Source: Thelonectria olida
Lineage: Eukaryota; Ascomycota; Sordariomycetes; Hypocreales; Nectriaceae
Direction of reading: 5' to 3'
Assembly (NCBI GenBank): GCA_020736575.1
Contig: JAGPYM010000027.1
Coordinates: 523,542-587,541 of the forward strand
Length of the DNA: 64,000 nt
Below the pieces are notes generated by a model, which saw only the letters and a program-made list of their open reading frames with translations, had not been told where the DNA came from and did not search any database. Shown piece by piece: positions 1 to 11,145 of this stretch. Position 1 is the first letter of the stretch, and each line of letters begins with the position of its first letter. Made by a program: the position numbers and the translations under genes.

Positions 1-971
1 TGGGCGGTGTGGTGAGGTGAGGATATGTGTCAAGGTGAATTCCATCCCACCCGAGAGAAAAAAAAACATGAGGCAGGGCAGCCGCCGGGGAGCGTCGGGA
101 TGGCTGCCGGGGGAGGCATAATGCTCTGATGCTCCCATTGTTCTGCGTCTGATCTGGCCTGAGAGGTGCGGTGAGAACAAATCCCCCTTTTTCTGCGCTT
201 TGAGACGAAGAGAGGTGCCCGCCTCACTTTTGGCTCGCTCTCTTGTGGCTGTGATAGCAACAGGAGGGAAACTCTCAGCCCATGATGCAGAATGCAGAAT
301 CTATCCAGAGCTTCCCTCGGACTAGACCAAAGCCAGTCATTCATCCCACGGTGGTGTGTGTGGTACCTTCTCGGCGGGCTCCAGTTCCAGCCTCTGTTGC
401 AACACCTCATTCTCGCCAATCGAGACGGGGCGTTTGCAAATGGAAATTGGAAGAGATCTCTTATCATGCCGTATGGCGCATGTTGGTTGGTTTCACCGAA
501 CAAACAGGTCACCTTGCTCACCTCACCTCACCTCACCTCATGCCGCCTCACTGAGATGGGCTCAACGCTGGGTTTGCCAGGGGGAGCAATGGCCAGAATA
601 CCGTCAACGCTCAACCAAAACATGAAGCCATTATTTTTCTCGTACAATCCTCTCCCCTGGCTTGCTGCAATTTCACCGTCTACCGTTTACAGCTACCCCT
701 CCTTTTTCCGTTTGCCTCTCTCAACCATCACCGCCTCACCAACATGCTTTATCGATAAGCTGTCCACTCACTAGAAAACCCCGCGCCCACACGCCCCTCC
801 CCCCGCCGTCATCGTTCCCACCTCGCTCGCATTAACTAAAGCTCTAACAATCTCCTTTTGGCTCAACAGATTCTCCCTCCTCTTATTTATCTCTCGATCC
901 GCTCCTAGTTTCGATCGATCGATTTCCATCTCTCCTCAACAACCTTCACTTTTACATCTACAACCGCAATC
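1..971. other. Upstream region of the aldolase gene
   Basis: No coding region is supported here. From about 640 onward the plus strand becomes pyrimidine-rich, and the last 60 bases are a CT/CA-rich leader running into the aldolase start codon, as is common for highly expressed fungal genes. A run of CACCT units lies at about 516-541, and its complement GGTGAGGTGAGG lies at about 10-21. Open frames in this stretch are low-complexity and resemble no family. Confidence 0.5.
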
Positions 972-2245
972 ATGGGTGCCCAGGACGTTTTGACTCGCAA
1001 GACCGGTGTCATCGTTGGCGATGATGTCCTTCGTCTCTTTGAGCACGCTCGCGAGCAGGAGTATGCCATTCCTGCCATTGTACGTTATGCGATACCGGCC
1101 GAATCTTACACCATACGCTTGAGACGCATGCTTACTCTCAATCTCTACAGAACGTCACCTCCTCCTCCACCGTCGTCGCTGCCCTCGAGGCTGCCCGCGA
1201 CGCCAAGTCTCCCATTATCCTTCAGTTCTCCCAGGGCGGTGCTGCCTACTTTGCTGGCAAGGTATGTAGAGGACAAAACCTGCCATCCTCGAATTCAGTC
1301 AACTAACCACCTCTCAGGGCGTGAGCAACACCGACCAGGCTGCCTCTATCGCCGGTTCCGTCGCTGCCGCTCACTACGTCCGCTCCATCGCTCCCACCTA
1401 CGGCATCCCCGTCGTCCTCCACACCGACCACTGCGCCAAGAAGCTCCTCCCGTGGCTCGATGGCATGCTCGATGCCGATGAGGCCTACTTCAAGGTTCAC
1501 GGCGAGCCCCTCTTCTCCTCCCACATGATCGATCTCTCTGAGGAGTCCGTCGAGTGGAACCTTGCCACCACGGCCAAGTACCTCGAGCGTGCTGCTCCCA
1601 TGAAGCAGTGGCTCGAGATGGAGATTGGTATCACCGGTGGCGAGGAGGACGGTGTCAACAACGAGAGCGTCGACAACGCTTCTCTCTACACCCAGCCCGA
1701 GGATATCCTCAACATCTATAACACCCTCTCTGCCATCTCCCCCTACTTCTCCATTGCCGCTGGCTTCGGTAATGTCCACGGTGTCTACAAGCCTGGCAAC
1801 GTCCAGCTTCACCCCGAGCTCCTCGGCAAGCACCAGGAGCACGTCAAGGCCGCCATTGGCTCTGAGCTCGCCAAGCCCGTCTTCTTCGTCTTCCACGGTG
1901 GCTCTGGTTCCTCTAAGCAGGAGTACCTCGACGCTATCAGCCACGGCGTTGTCAAGGTCAACATGGACACTGACATGCAGTTCGCTTACTGCTCCGGTAT
2001 CCGAGACTACATGGTCAACAAGAAGGACTACGTCTCCACCGCTGTCGGCAACCCCGATGGTGAGGACAAGCCCAACAAGAAGTACTTTGACGTAAGTTTG
2101 CCCCGAAACAACCTTGTTGGATACCATGAGAAAGTACGCTAACATTGCTCAACAGCCTCGTGTCTGGGTCCGTGAGGGTGAGAAGACCATGACTGCCCGT
2201 GTCGCCGTGGCTCTTGAGGACTTCAAGACCGCTGGCACCCTGTAA
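972..2245 (+). CDS. FBA1: Class II fructose-bisphosphate aldolase
   Basis: Cleaves fructose 1,6-bisphosphate to dihydroxyacetone phosphate and glyceraldehyde 3-phosphate in cytosolic glycolysis, and runs in reverse in gluconeogenesis. Exons are 972-1079, 1151-1261, 1318-2091 and 2156-2245, giving 360 residues, the usual length of fungal class II enzymes. The catalytic Asp110 and zinc-binding His111 sit in HTDHCAKK (residues 108-115). A second zinc histidine and the phosphate-binding glycine loop are in HGGSGS (266-271). The start codon follows a CT-rich leader. Codon use is strongly C-ending, as expected for an abundant glycolytic protein. All three introns have GTAYGT or GTAAGT donors. The gene converges on the KES1-type gene downstream. 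The family is certain. Confidence 0.97.
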
Positions 2246-2994
2246 ATGTCTACAATATGAAAAAAGGACATGGTGGGTTGTAGTAGTAATATCCCCAGAC
2301 TGGCGGCGTCCATGATGACGATGCTTTGAGCTTGAGAGGGCGAGCTGGATAGTTCTTGGTCTATCAGGGTGGTTGAAAGATGAACACCCTTCCTCCCCTC
2401 ATCAAAAGTTGGCAGTCCCCTGGTCGAGACGTGGGAGTCTCCGAGGAGAAATAAGTAAAATACGTCAAAAAAAGAAAAAGATGGATGTACAACGATTGGC
2501 GTCGTTAGATGTGTGAATTGTTCAGCTTTTGTGTGAAGTAAATCCCCGAGTATCCATAGCTTGTGTCTGTTGCATATCAGCTATCGCTGATACTCTGTCT
2601 GCCAGCTTTTGATGAGATCATATTCAGTTTGGTGACAACATCGCGAGCATGCCGCTGGCATGATGCCTCTAGTGCCTGTAGCAACTTCACACAAATACAC
2701 GGGGTTATTTGTATTCTCTTGAACTAAGTACCTATCGTACAGTGCCATTCTACACCATTACTCTGTTTCATTATCCATTGAATAAAGATAGAATTAATAA
2801 AAGGAAGAGCCGACCACCATTTATTGTACGCTATCCCCCTCTTTTGGTTCTCCTTACTCCGATTCCCTTTCTCCATACCCCTCGGCTATTGTTTTGACAT
2901 CCCCATCCATTATTCCCATGGCTATGCAATTAAAACCTTGCTTGCTTGATAATCCCAACGATGAATCAGATCAGATCGAGCGGTTGGGTTGCAA
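2246..2994. other. 3' intergenic region between convergent genes
   Basis: Shared 3' flank of the aldolase (plus) and oxysterol-binding protein (minus) genes. AATAAA-like text on the plus strand at about 2780 and other A/T-rich patches could serve 3' processing, but no specific terminator can be assigned. No gene is seen. Confidence 0.4.
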
Positions 2995-4287
2995 TCACCA
3001 GCCGAGGAGCTCCTTCTCAATCTTGGTGACATCCTCAGCCGTCAGCTTGGCACTCTCTTGTTTTGCGGCCTTGGTCTTGTCAAACCGCCAGAGTCCACCG
3101 GTCTTGTCAGCGTCGCCATCAAGAGGCACACCAACGGCGTTACCGAGGCTTTGCAGGACAGCATCGGCGCCCTCGACGGCAGTGAAGTATTGGCGCTCCC
3201 AAGCGCGGGACTCGGAGCTCTCCTTCAGACGCATGTCTCGTTGGGCCTGCTCTATCTTGCCCTTCTCGATACCCGTGGTGTCCATGTCGCCCTGCTTGAT
3301 GGCCTCGGCGACGCGGGCCCAGGCGCGACGGGACTCGAGCGGGTGCTGCTTGTCGACGGGGGCGATTTGAAGCTCGGTCTGAGGGGTGCTGACAGCATCG
3401 TAGGAGGCGACGAGGGTGGACTTGGAGTTGTACTTGGAGGCGCCCTTGTAAATCTCGAGGGTCTTGTTCCACTGGCCGGTGACGTTGTAGAGCACTTCCT
3501 TCTCCTTACCTGTGGGGTAGACAGTGGCTATCACGCTGTTCTTCTTGCCTGAAAGCCAGCCCTTGCCACTGTAGTCGACCTTTGCAGTGAAGCCGCTGGA
3601 AGAAGTGATGTGGCTGGATCCGTCTAGCTCTACAAAGGGCGCACCAAAGACAAGGCCTTCAATGTGCAGGGAGGGCAGGGTGATGAGGTACGACTCGATC
3701 TCACCGGAGGCGAGAGGCACGCGGAGAACGGCATGGCCAATCTGCTTGACAATGATTGTGGTTTTGAAAGTGGCCTTTTGGGCATTGTAGCCCTCGAGCT
3801 CGATGCCGGTCTTGTCGTTGCGAATGCAGTAGGCGGTCGCAGGGGGGTGGTGGCTGACCTGCTCAGAGACAAGCGTCGTGGTGCCCGCGTCGTCGGACCA
3901 GGTGCCGAGGAAGAGCTCACCGAGGAATGGGTTGAGGGGCTTCTTCTCGTTGCCAAACTGGTCGCTGCGGCTGGCGTACTGGTGCTTGAGGGTGGAGAGG
4001 AACCACTTGAGAACGAGCATGGCGCGCTTGGCCGGGTCGGACTCGGCTGCGGGGGCAGTCAGGACGGGCGGGTGGGTGGCCCAGTATGCAGAAAATTCGG
4101 TAAGGGACTGGGAGGAGAGGATGAAGGGTGGCGCGGTGAGGGAGGAGAGGTCGCCATTGAAGGAGGCGATGGACTGGGAGGTTGTGCGTTAGCGACGGGT
4201 TCAACAACGAGGATGAGGGAGGCGGACCTTGAGGAAGGCCGTCCAGCTGCTGCTGTTGGCGACAGAAGGAGTCGCGGTTCCAGACAT
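2995..4287 (-). CDS. KES1: Oxysterol-binding protein homologue (OSH4/KES1 type)
   Basis: Predicted soluble lipid-transfer protein that exchanges sterol and phosphatidylinositol 4-phosphate between Golgi/trans-Golgi and ER membranes. Minus-strand exons are 4287-4228 and 4173-2995, giving 412 residues, close to the size of short Osh4-like proteins without PH or ankyrin domains. The family fingerprint EQVSHHPP is at residues 124-131 and KPLNPFLGE at 98-106. The ORD core is followed by the usual basic, alpha-helical C-terminus. The single 54 nt intron has donor GTCCGC and acceptor CAG; without it the N-terminal lid segment (first 20 residues plus the following exon start) would be lost. The precise paralogue (Kes1 versus another short Osh protein) is inferred from length. 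Confidence 0.93.
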
Positions 4288-5623
4288 GGTTACAATTTGT
4301 TTTGGAGAGATGAAGGGCGTGTAGGCGGTAGGATCAAGTAGAAAGAGGAGGGGTCGGGGGAGGAGGAGGGAGAAAGGAGAGTGATTGTCGTGTGAGCCGC
4401 GAAGTGAGGGCGTTAAAAGTACGGTAGCGTTTCCAGGGAGGTATTGCGATTTTGGATCGGCGCGAGGGGCGCGATTGCGGGGTCACAGGTACCTTCAGGG
4501 GCGAGGGGTTCGAGACCAGAGAAAGAGTACCAGGGCAAGTGGAGGTCAATACGTGGGTATTCGTACAAGAGGGATGAATGGAACGTTCGTCTACTGTTTA
4601 AACATGAATAAGTCAACAGAGAGAATGAGAAAAAAGGCACGAAAGGGGGGATGAACGACATCAAAAATGCGCTTGGTCTCGTCTCGGTCCCTTATCCGTA
4701 TCCGTATAGAAACGATTAATTACGTCAGTACCAGGGAGATGGATGTACGGATAATCAATGGTTGAGTTGCCTTACGACCAAAGCTCATTAAACCCGGTTT
4801 GCCCCAACAGCCCGCAATGAACTAGAGATTGATAGTGGCCGTCTAGTTTCAGGGATAAAGTGCCTTGTTGCACATCATCCATCGACAGCACATCATCCAT
4901 CGACACCACGTCATATTTCGCACGCCAGAGACCGGGGGCTCGGAAGCGAGAAAGGATGCGTGAACAGTGGATGAATTTCACTTATCCAGGCACGTACTGT
5001 CTGGGTTGATTGTCTTGCTTTGTGAGTTGTTAAGCTGTCATACCTTTCCGTACCTAAACAACACCGTGAAATGCTAATAACCTAACAAATCACGGCTGTT
5101 AACTAGCCAGGGGCAATGTTCACGCGACAGGCGGCCGGGATGGGATGCCACTAGCAATAGCATCGTGACATCGACCGTCCCGGCGCTTGGCTCGGCGGTT
5201 GCCGCCTTCTCTTGCCTGGGTCTTGAATGCTTCTGACGTTGGCAAACTGCATCGAGATTGGCATTGGATTGTGCAATTCTGATATATCCATGTTCCGAAT
5301 ATCTGACTGTGGATCTTGCCAGCCCAGCCCAAGAAATTCATACAGCGAATCTGCCCGAAAGTGGCATGTCGCGGACTCTGTATCAACCTTTCTATTACGC
5401 TACAATAGAAATGTAATCTCGCTCAATTTTGCCATCTCATTCAGTTTTACTATAAATCGTACAAGAGAATAAATGTACAGAAATAAAAGCTATATAGGTC
5501 TTGTCGTTCGGTCATTCATTCATTCGTTAGGTCCCCGTCCCCGAAACACCATTCATCCGTTCCTTTTCCCGCAAACAAACAAATCAGACATAAAATAATG
5601 GTACTTTCCCCTTTTAAAAGCAA
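4288..5623. other. Intergenic region upstream of KES1-type gene
   Basis: About 1.3 kb between the start of the oxysterol-binding gene and the 3' end of the ankyrin gene, both on the minus strand. It contains a two-copy, 18 bp direct repeat (cacatcatccatcgacag) at 4871-4906 and a CATT run at about 5511-5526. No convincing coding region is seen. Confidence 0.45.
4871..4906. repeat. Two-copy 18 bp direct repeat
   Basis: Two adjacent units that start cacatcatccatcgaca and differ only at the last base. They lie upstream of the oxysterol-binding gene. No function is assigned. Confidence 0.6.
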
Positions 5624-7992
5624 TCAAGTGTACTTCCACTTCTCAATCAAATCCGCCACTTTCGTCAAATCTCGCTGGAGCGCAACCCCGGCTGGCGTCC
5701 CCTGCCGATACGGTCTTCCCTCGTCTCTCTCCTCCCATGCATCGTACACAGCACTCGCGTGAAATTGTCGGGCCCCCTTCTCCAAAAGCAGCTTGACTGC
5801 TCCAATGTGTCCGCGCAGGGCGGCATAGTGCAATGCCGTGGCCCCTTGGTCGTTGCGGTGGTTGACTTCAACGCCTTGCTGGAGTAGGTACTTGAGTGTC
5901 GCTTGATTGGCCGATGCCTCAAAGAGAACTGTGTCCCCATGTGTCGTCAGGGCGTGAGCGTTTGCACCAAGACGCAAAAGGAGCTGTACGGTGGAGAGAT
6001 GACCATGCCTTGCCGCCACATGGAGGGGAGTGCGACCCGGGAAGATGGTGCTTTCCATGGACGCACCACTGGAAACCAGACGAAGAAGTATATCGTCTCG
6101 CGCATGCTGTGCAGCCATATGAATCGGTGTCGTCTGGGGCTCCGGTACCTGGTACTCTTCATCACTCATGCTATCCCGACTCACTGTCGATGATGGCATC
6201 CTCGTACCCATCTCTAGCAGAGCGTTAACCAACTTCAAATCACCCGCCTTCACAGCATGCGACAGCACGCTCATGCCGTCCGGTCCGATGCGCTCCGTGT
6301 CGGCGCCTAGTTTGATCAATCGCCGGGCACTGCCGCCGTTGCCCAGCTTGGCGGCCACCAGGAGCGGCGTTTCGCAGGCGCGGTCCAGAGGATCGACTGG
6401 AGCTCCTGAGGAGACGAGGAGCTGAAGAATGTGCGGTTTGTCCTTGTGGGCAGCCATGTGCATTGCCGTGTACCCGGACTGACTCGGACACGCTGACGGG
6501 TCGGCGCCGTGGGCGAGGAGGTACCGCACCGTTTCGTCGTGGCCCGTTGAGGCGGCGGCGAGGAGCGGCGTGTTGCCATTCCGGCTTGCCAGGTTGGGCT
6601 CAGCGCCGCTGTCGATGAGCACGGCGCTGATGGCGGTGCATCGAAGGCTGATGGCCATAGTCAGAGGCGTGTGATCGCGCAGCACTCTGTCGACGTTGGC
6701 TCCGCGCGAGATCAGTAACTGGGCGAACTCATGATTGCGCATTGAGATGGCTAAGTGAAGCGCCGTCTTACCATCCGGCTGGCGCACCTCGAGATCAGCA
6801 CCGGCCTGAATCAGCTTCGTCGCTAGATTCCACCTCGACTGCTGAATCGCCACGTGCAGTGGCGTTTGGCCTTTCTCGTCGTCCGCAATGTTGAGCTTCG
6901 CACCGGCCTTGATGAGGACCTCCATAGTTTCGTCATCAAGGACGTTGGATGCGGCAGAGTGGTGGAGCGCACAGCGGCCCTCATTGTCTATGGCGTCGAT
7001 GCGCGCTCCGAGATGAACCACAAGAGTGGCAAACTGTTCCGAGAAGCCACACTTGATGCCTCGAATGAGGGCAGTCTCTCCCTCTATCGTTGGTTCATCA
7101 ACGTCGGCGCCGGCAACCACGAGCAGTGCGGCGATGAGCAAGTGCTTCTTGTCAAAGGCCCGGTGCAGGGGAGACAAGACGGAACCAGGCAATAGGATGT
7201 TAGGATCAGCTCTGGCCAATAGGATCTTAAACACCGCCTCTTCATCCGCACTCTCGATGGCGCTGTGAAGCTGATTTGCTACCTCCGGCTCCTGCCTGTA
7301 CATGCAACCTGGCGGTGGTACGAGTGTGTCTAGAAGCACTTGAATCTCAGCCGAGTCACTCACTCTGGGAAGAACACGACTGCGATGGTTGGGTGAGCTG
7401 AAGCGCCGACCGAGCTCTCTAAGAGCCTCGTCCACGCCAGCATCGGGCTCGATAACGCGACGTCTGTTGCTAAGATCGTCGTTGAAGCTGTAACCCGATC
7501 TAGTTCTCGTAGTTAGCTTGACTGTGAGTTGCTGGGACGATCATATGGCGTTGCTTGCCTCGTCGCAGTGTTGAGAAGGGTATGCAGGGAAGCTTGGTGA
7601 GTGCGCATTCGCCCCAGTGACTCCTTGAGAGTCGGCTCGTTCCAGACAATAATGAGGTGCGGTTCGGCGAGGTCAATGCCACTATCTCTGTCCTGCGCCT
7701 TGATGCGTTTAACCGCGCCTCTCAGTTCGTGGACATCCCTGGCGATGTAGTTGATGTACTGGTTCTTGGAAGCCCGGACGCTCTCAATGTCCCCCTCGGT
7801 CGCCTTGCTCAGATCATGCACCCGTTCGAGGGCATTGGTTATGGCGCGGCATTCCTTGGATAGAGCTGATAAAGTGACTGGACCAGTGTTGAGAGAGTTG
7901 GCGATGCTGAAGCAGTCTTCGGCCACTTGACGACATGTTGCGATCAAGTCCTCCAGCGTCTCCTGCTCGATGCGGTTCTGAAGAGGATCCAT
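5624..7992 (-). CDS. Helo-like N-terminal / multi-ankyrin-repeat protein
   Basis: Predicted 769-residue protein from minus-strand exons 7992-7559 and 7499-5624. Residues 1-144 form a helical domain (pattern CRQVAEDC, SALSKECRAI) like the fungal N-terminal domains found on STAND-type and ankyrin proteins (Helo_like_N family). About 13 ankyrin repeats fill residues 220-740, with repeated G-TPLH/ALH-AA and LL--GA-- patterns. The domain pairing resembles fungal nonself-recognition or cell-death proteins, but that role is inference. The join needs a 59 nt GC-AG intron (7558-7500): donor AG|GCAAGC, branch GCTAAC and acceptor TAG. The upstream frame otherwise stops at 7513. If the intron is rejected, the locus splits into a 160-residue N-terminal protein and a separate ankyrin frame. 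Confidence 0.82.
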
Positions 7993-9603
7993 TGCGGAGG
8001 AGAAGGAATGAAGGAAGACGGATGGTGACAAGTTCCGAAACAGGCCTGCTTTTTGAGTCCCGGGCGAGACTGTGTGTTGGTATTGATGTGCAACGCGACA
8101 CACGAGACAATAGTAGGGCCCCTCTACTACCAACTGGCGAGTCCAAGCAAACAACACCACAGAGAGGCGGGAACAATAGTAGTTGGCACAAACACTGCGT
8201 TTGCCCGTACTAACTTGAGGAGAAAAAAAAGCGAACCAGATTGTGCGACGAAAGCTGTGCATTTTTTAGTATCCCGAGCTGGACACGGCACTCTTCAGCG
8301 TGGCTTGATAGGATCCTGGGCCGACTTTGTTAGCGCCGCTAGCGCAGGGAAGCCACCCCAACCGTCGCCCAACCAGCCGGTCGTCACAGATCAGCAGCAC
8401 TAGAACGGCCTGGAATTGGTTTGGGAATAGGAACGAGGTCACTGTGACGGTGGATGAGGAGCGCGAAGATGGAGAGTTCTGTGCTTAAGCATGGATTGAC
8501 CCCGATGTGTTGGTTGCTCCGGGGGCGGCTCCATGGTGCCCCATGCTAAACCTGTGATCCATTCGTCGAGATATCTATTCCCCCGGGTGGTGGCGTTTGC
8601 GCTTGGTGAACAAGAGGCGGCCTCGGTCTCGTATTGTTCAGTGGATTGCGGGTGCTGCCCTCAGGTGCTGAGTGTGTTCTCTGGCGACTCTGGTCTGATT
8701 GCTCACTCCTCTGCTTAGCTGCGCCCTGAATTAACATATCATCCACACAGTCGTTGCTTCAGAGTGGGATGTCGACGGCACACTGATGCATGTGGCCTGA
8801 CCACGGACGGGCCTCAGGATCGCCCAGTGCGTTCGTCACAAGGCATCTCGCATCTCTAAGTGGGAACAAAGCATCGGCCGGCAGTTGTCGATGCCATGGC
8901 GATTTGGGCATGGCGTCCACAGGTGGCTGCTGGGTTTTGGCTCTCCTCATGGTGAAACCGGGATAGGGGTCTTTGAAAACCAAAAGTGAGTCGATATTTT
9001 GCCTTCTTCTCGACCTTGGGTCGGTCTTGTGCTGCAACATGACCGAAGGCGCGCACTGCAGAGATTCAGGCCGTGGCAATTGGATTGTCTGATGAATTGG
9101 AAAATGGCTTTGGCCAGGCCAAGAGTGATAGCGCTTCCCTCGTGCATCGGCGCTGCTTTCGACCACCGTAATGCAGCCAACGTAGCGCTCAAGCCGGAAG
9201 ACCAGGGTGCGTGCCGCGGAACCATTCAAGTCCAAAATCAAGCCACAGGGGTTTGGTGTGTGCTGAGCCGGCTGCCGGTAATACATTTCATCCGGAGCCA
9301 GAGTCGACGAGTCAAAGGGGATCGTGTTCTAGCGCCCTTTGGCAGGTGCTTTTCGGGTTCTAGGTTGCGTCACTGATGAAGCCTCGTCCACGCTCCCGGA
9401 ACCAAATCCACAACTGTCAACCGATACAGATCCATCTTCAAGCCCTCATCGTGCTGGCTTTGTCGTGTTTCACATTGATGCCCAGCCAGCTCTAGATCAC
9501 ACCATATTACGTCAGTCAACAATCGTTCACTGTGGCTGGATTAATCTGGAAAGAGTCGGCAGACGACGCCTCACGACAGAGGCCGCAGCTGCCGCGAGAG
9601 ACC
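7993..9603. other. Divergent intergenic region
   Basis: About 1.6 kb between the start of the ankyrin gene (minus) and the MIX23-type gene (plus). It should hold both promoters. Open frames here, the longest being 175 codons on the minus strand at 8759-9286, have erratic composition and no recognisable family, so no gene is called. Confidence 0.45.
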
Positions 9604-10255
9604 ATGGCTCAGCCGTCTACGCAGCCTACCCTGTCCCCGCGCTTCTGTTTCTCATCTGTAACTGTTCGAGGTATGTTGCGTGAATATTGCGGTTGGCATT
9701 TGAGGACCTGCTGACCCTGATTAAGACTTCTTGAGACTCTCTAGGTCTTCAATTGATGACTCCATTGCCCAGAATCTCAATGCGCTGGTGACACCATCCC
9801 GCGCCGGTTTCGATCCCTCGTCCACCTCCGAGCGCGCCTCAAGACCATTATCAAGACCGATCGATCCCAAGGCATGCTCAAATTTCAAGGACCAGGTGCT
9901 ATTTCCGACATGGCAAGCTAGGGCCAGAGTACTGGACTATTGCGCCCTCGTCGCGGCGAGCCCAGACCCAGACGACCCGGAGCGAACGTTAAGGGAGCTG
10001 GAGAACCAAAAGGACCGCGAACGGATAGTCGACGAGCGATTAGACCCATACTCGGGTCGATTTTTCCCGCGGGAAGCACGAACTGAGATGCTGGCATCCC
10101 TTGTCCGACAAGAGAGGGGAGTTGAGAATATTGTGCGACATCGGACCTGGTCGATGGTCAAACAGCGCTGTGGTGACCCTGCTGACACCTGGGAGGAAGC
10201 TGTGAGAGATTGGACCAGCAGACGCAACAAACAAGCTCCAAAGGCGGACTCCTAG
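9604..10255 (+). CDS. MIX23: Cid2/MIX23 family protein
   Basis: Small cysteine-containing protein of the caffeine-induced-death-2 family. The yeast member, Mix23, sits in the mitochondrial intermembrane space and supports protein import. Exons are 9604-9670 and 9726-10255 (198 residues). Joining through the acceptor TTAAG at 9725 gives the conserved stretch VRDFLRLSRSSIDDSI followed by QNLNAL. The nearer CTAG acceptor at 9744 would break the frame. Other family features are KACSNF, LDYCALV and the C-terminal RERGVENIVRHRTW-like helix. The start codon is in good context (ACCATGG). Other in-frame ATGs lie upstream, so a longer N-terminus is possible. Family confidence is good; localisation is by analogy. 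Confidence 0.85.
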
Positions 10256-11145
10256 AATTGGCAGCACACATGGATGGCAAAAGGAAATTCATGTAGACAA
10301 GGCTCGGATGTGACGATATATCTGTACAACATTGTATCACGACAAAAGCATGAACTGTATTACTGGCTAATGTACCCAAATCTCGGCGGAGGTAGCATGT
10401 ATAATTTAATACGCACTGCATATTCTGTGAAGGAAATTCGTACTGATGATGCCTTGTATTGTTGATCTCCCTATCATTCACATCTGATAAGAGGGCGTCA
10501 AGGGCCACCTACAATGTGCTGACCACAGATAATACCACAGTTTGAGATGCACTTGTAAAGCTGACAAACTGCAAGTCTGCCATCAATAGACCAACACGTA
10601 TCTCTCCATCATTCACATCATCCTTGTTTGATTGCTTTTGCCAGGCCATAACGAAAACGCGACGGGCCCTCCTCATCAGTCACTGCAAAACTACCCCGCC
10701 AATCCCGAGAGCAACCCACCACCCAATCCACCAACTTCCCGTCATCCACCACTCAGGCTCCGAGAATCTGCCGATGTTGCAGGAATTGTTGTCCACACTT
10801 TCACGAGTCGGAGAGTGCCTTAACTCGTCTTGCAATTTGTCTTTCCTGGGCTGCAATTCTAAACACCAACACCTTTTCAGTCTCTTTGGCTAGGGAAGCC
10901 ATCTTCTTTCTCTTCTTTCTCTTCCACTCCCCTACGACGGCGGATCCGAGCCGAACTCTTCCCCGCCTCCATACCTTCGAGCTCGCCTTCAAGACCCGAT
11001 CCACCACCCCTCCCTCCCACTTTACTCGCATCCAACAGCTCGTGGTCGATTTTCACCCCTCGTCACATCGGTGTTCTGACGTCCCCAACCGACCGCACTT
11101 TGAAGAACCACCCTTTCATCTTCACTTCACCTCCCTTAATTCACG
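10256..11145. other. Intergenic region before Naa15 gene
   Basis: Holds the 3' flank of the MIX23-type gene and the promoter and leader of the Naa15 gene. A polypyrimidine stretch (tcttctttctcttctttctc) at about 10901-10925 is typical of fungal core promoters. No gene is seen. Confidence 0.45.

Noticed and set aside
1303..2145. Long open frame antisense to the aldolase gene (280 codons, minus strand)
   Set aside because: It is a shadow of the strongly C-ending codon use of the aldolase; its Val/Gly/Leu-rich content matches no family and it shares exon boundaries with the sense gene only by chance.
3664..4341. 225-codon open frame on the plus strand across the oxysterol-binding gene
   Set aside because: Antisense shadow of the real gene; Gly/Val/Arg-biased content and it crosses the sense intron without splice logic.
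4504..4518. tRNA B-box-like word GGTTCGAGACC
   Set aside because: The flanking bases cannot form a T-stem and no A-box or acceptor stem is present upstream.
8759..9286. 175-codon minus-strand open frame in the divergent intergenic region
   Set aside because: Composition is erratic, with no hydrophobic rhythm or domain pattern, and no splice partners were found.
9671..9744. Alternative MIX23 intron ending at the CTAG acceptor at 9744
   Set aside because: The resulting join is out of frame; the TTAAG acceptor at 9725 gives the conserved VRDFLRLSRSS text.
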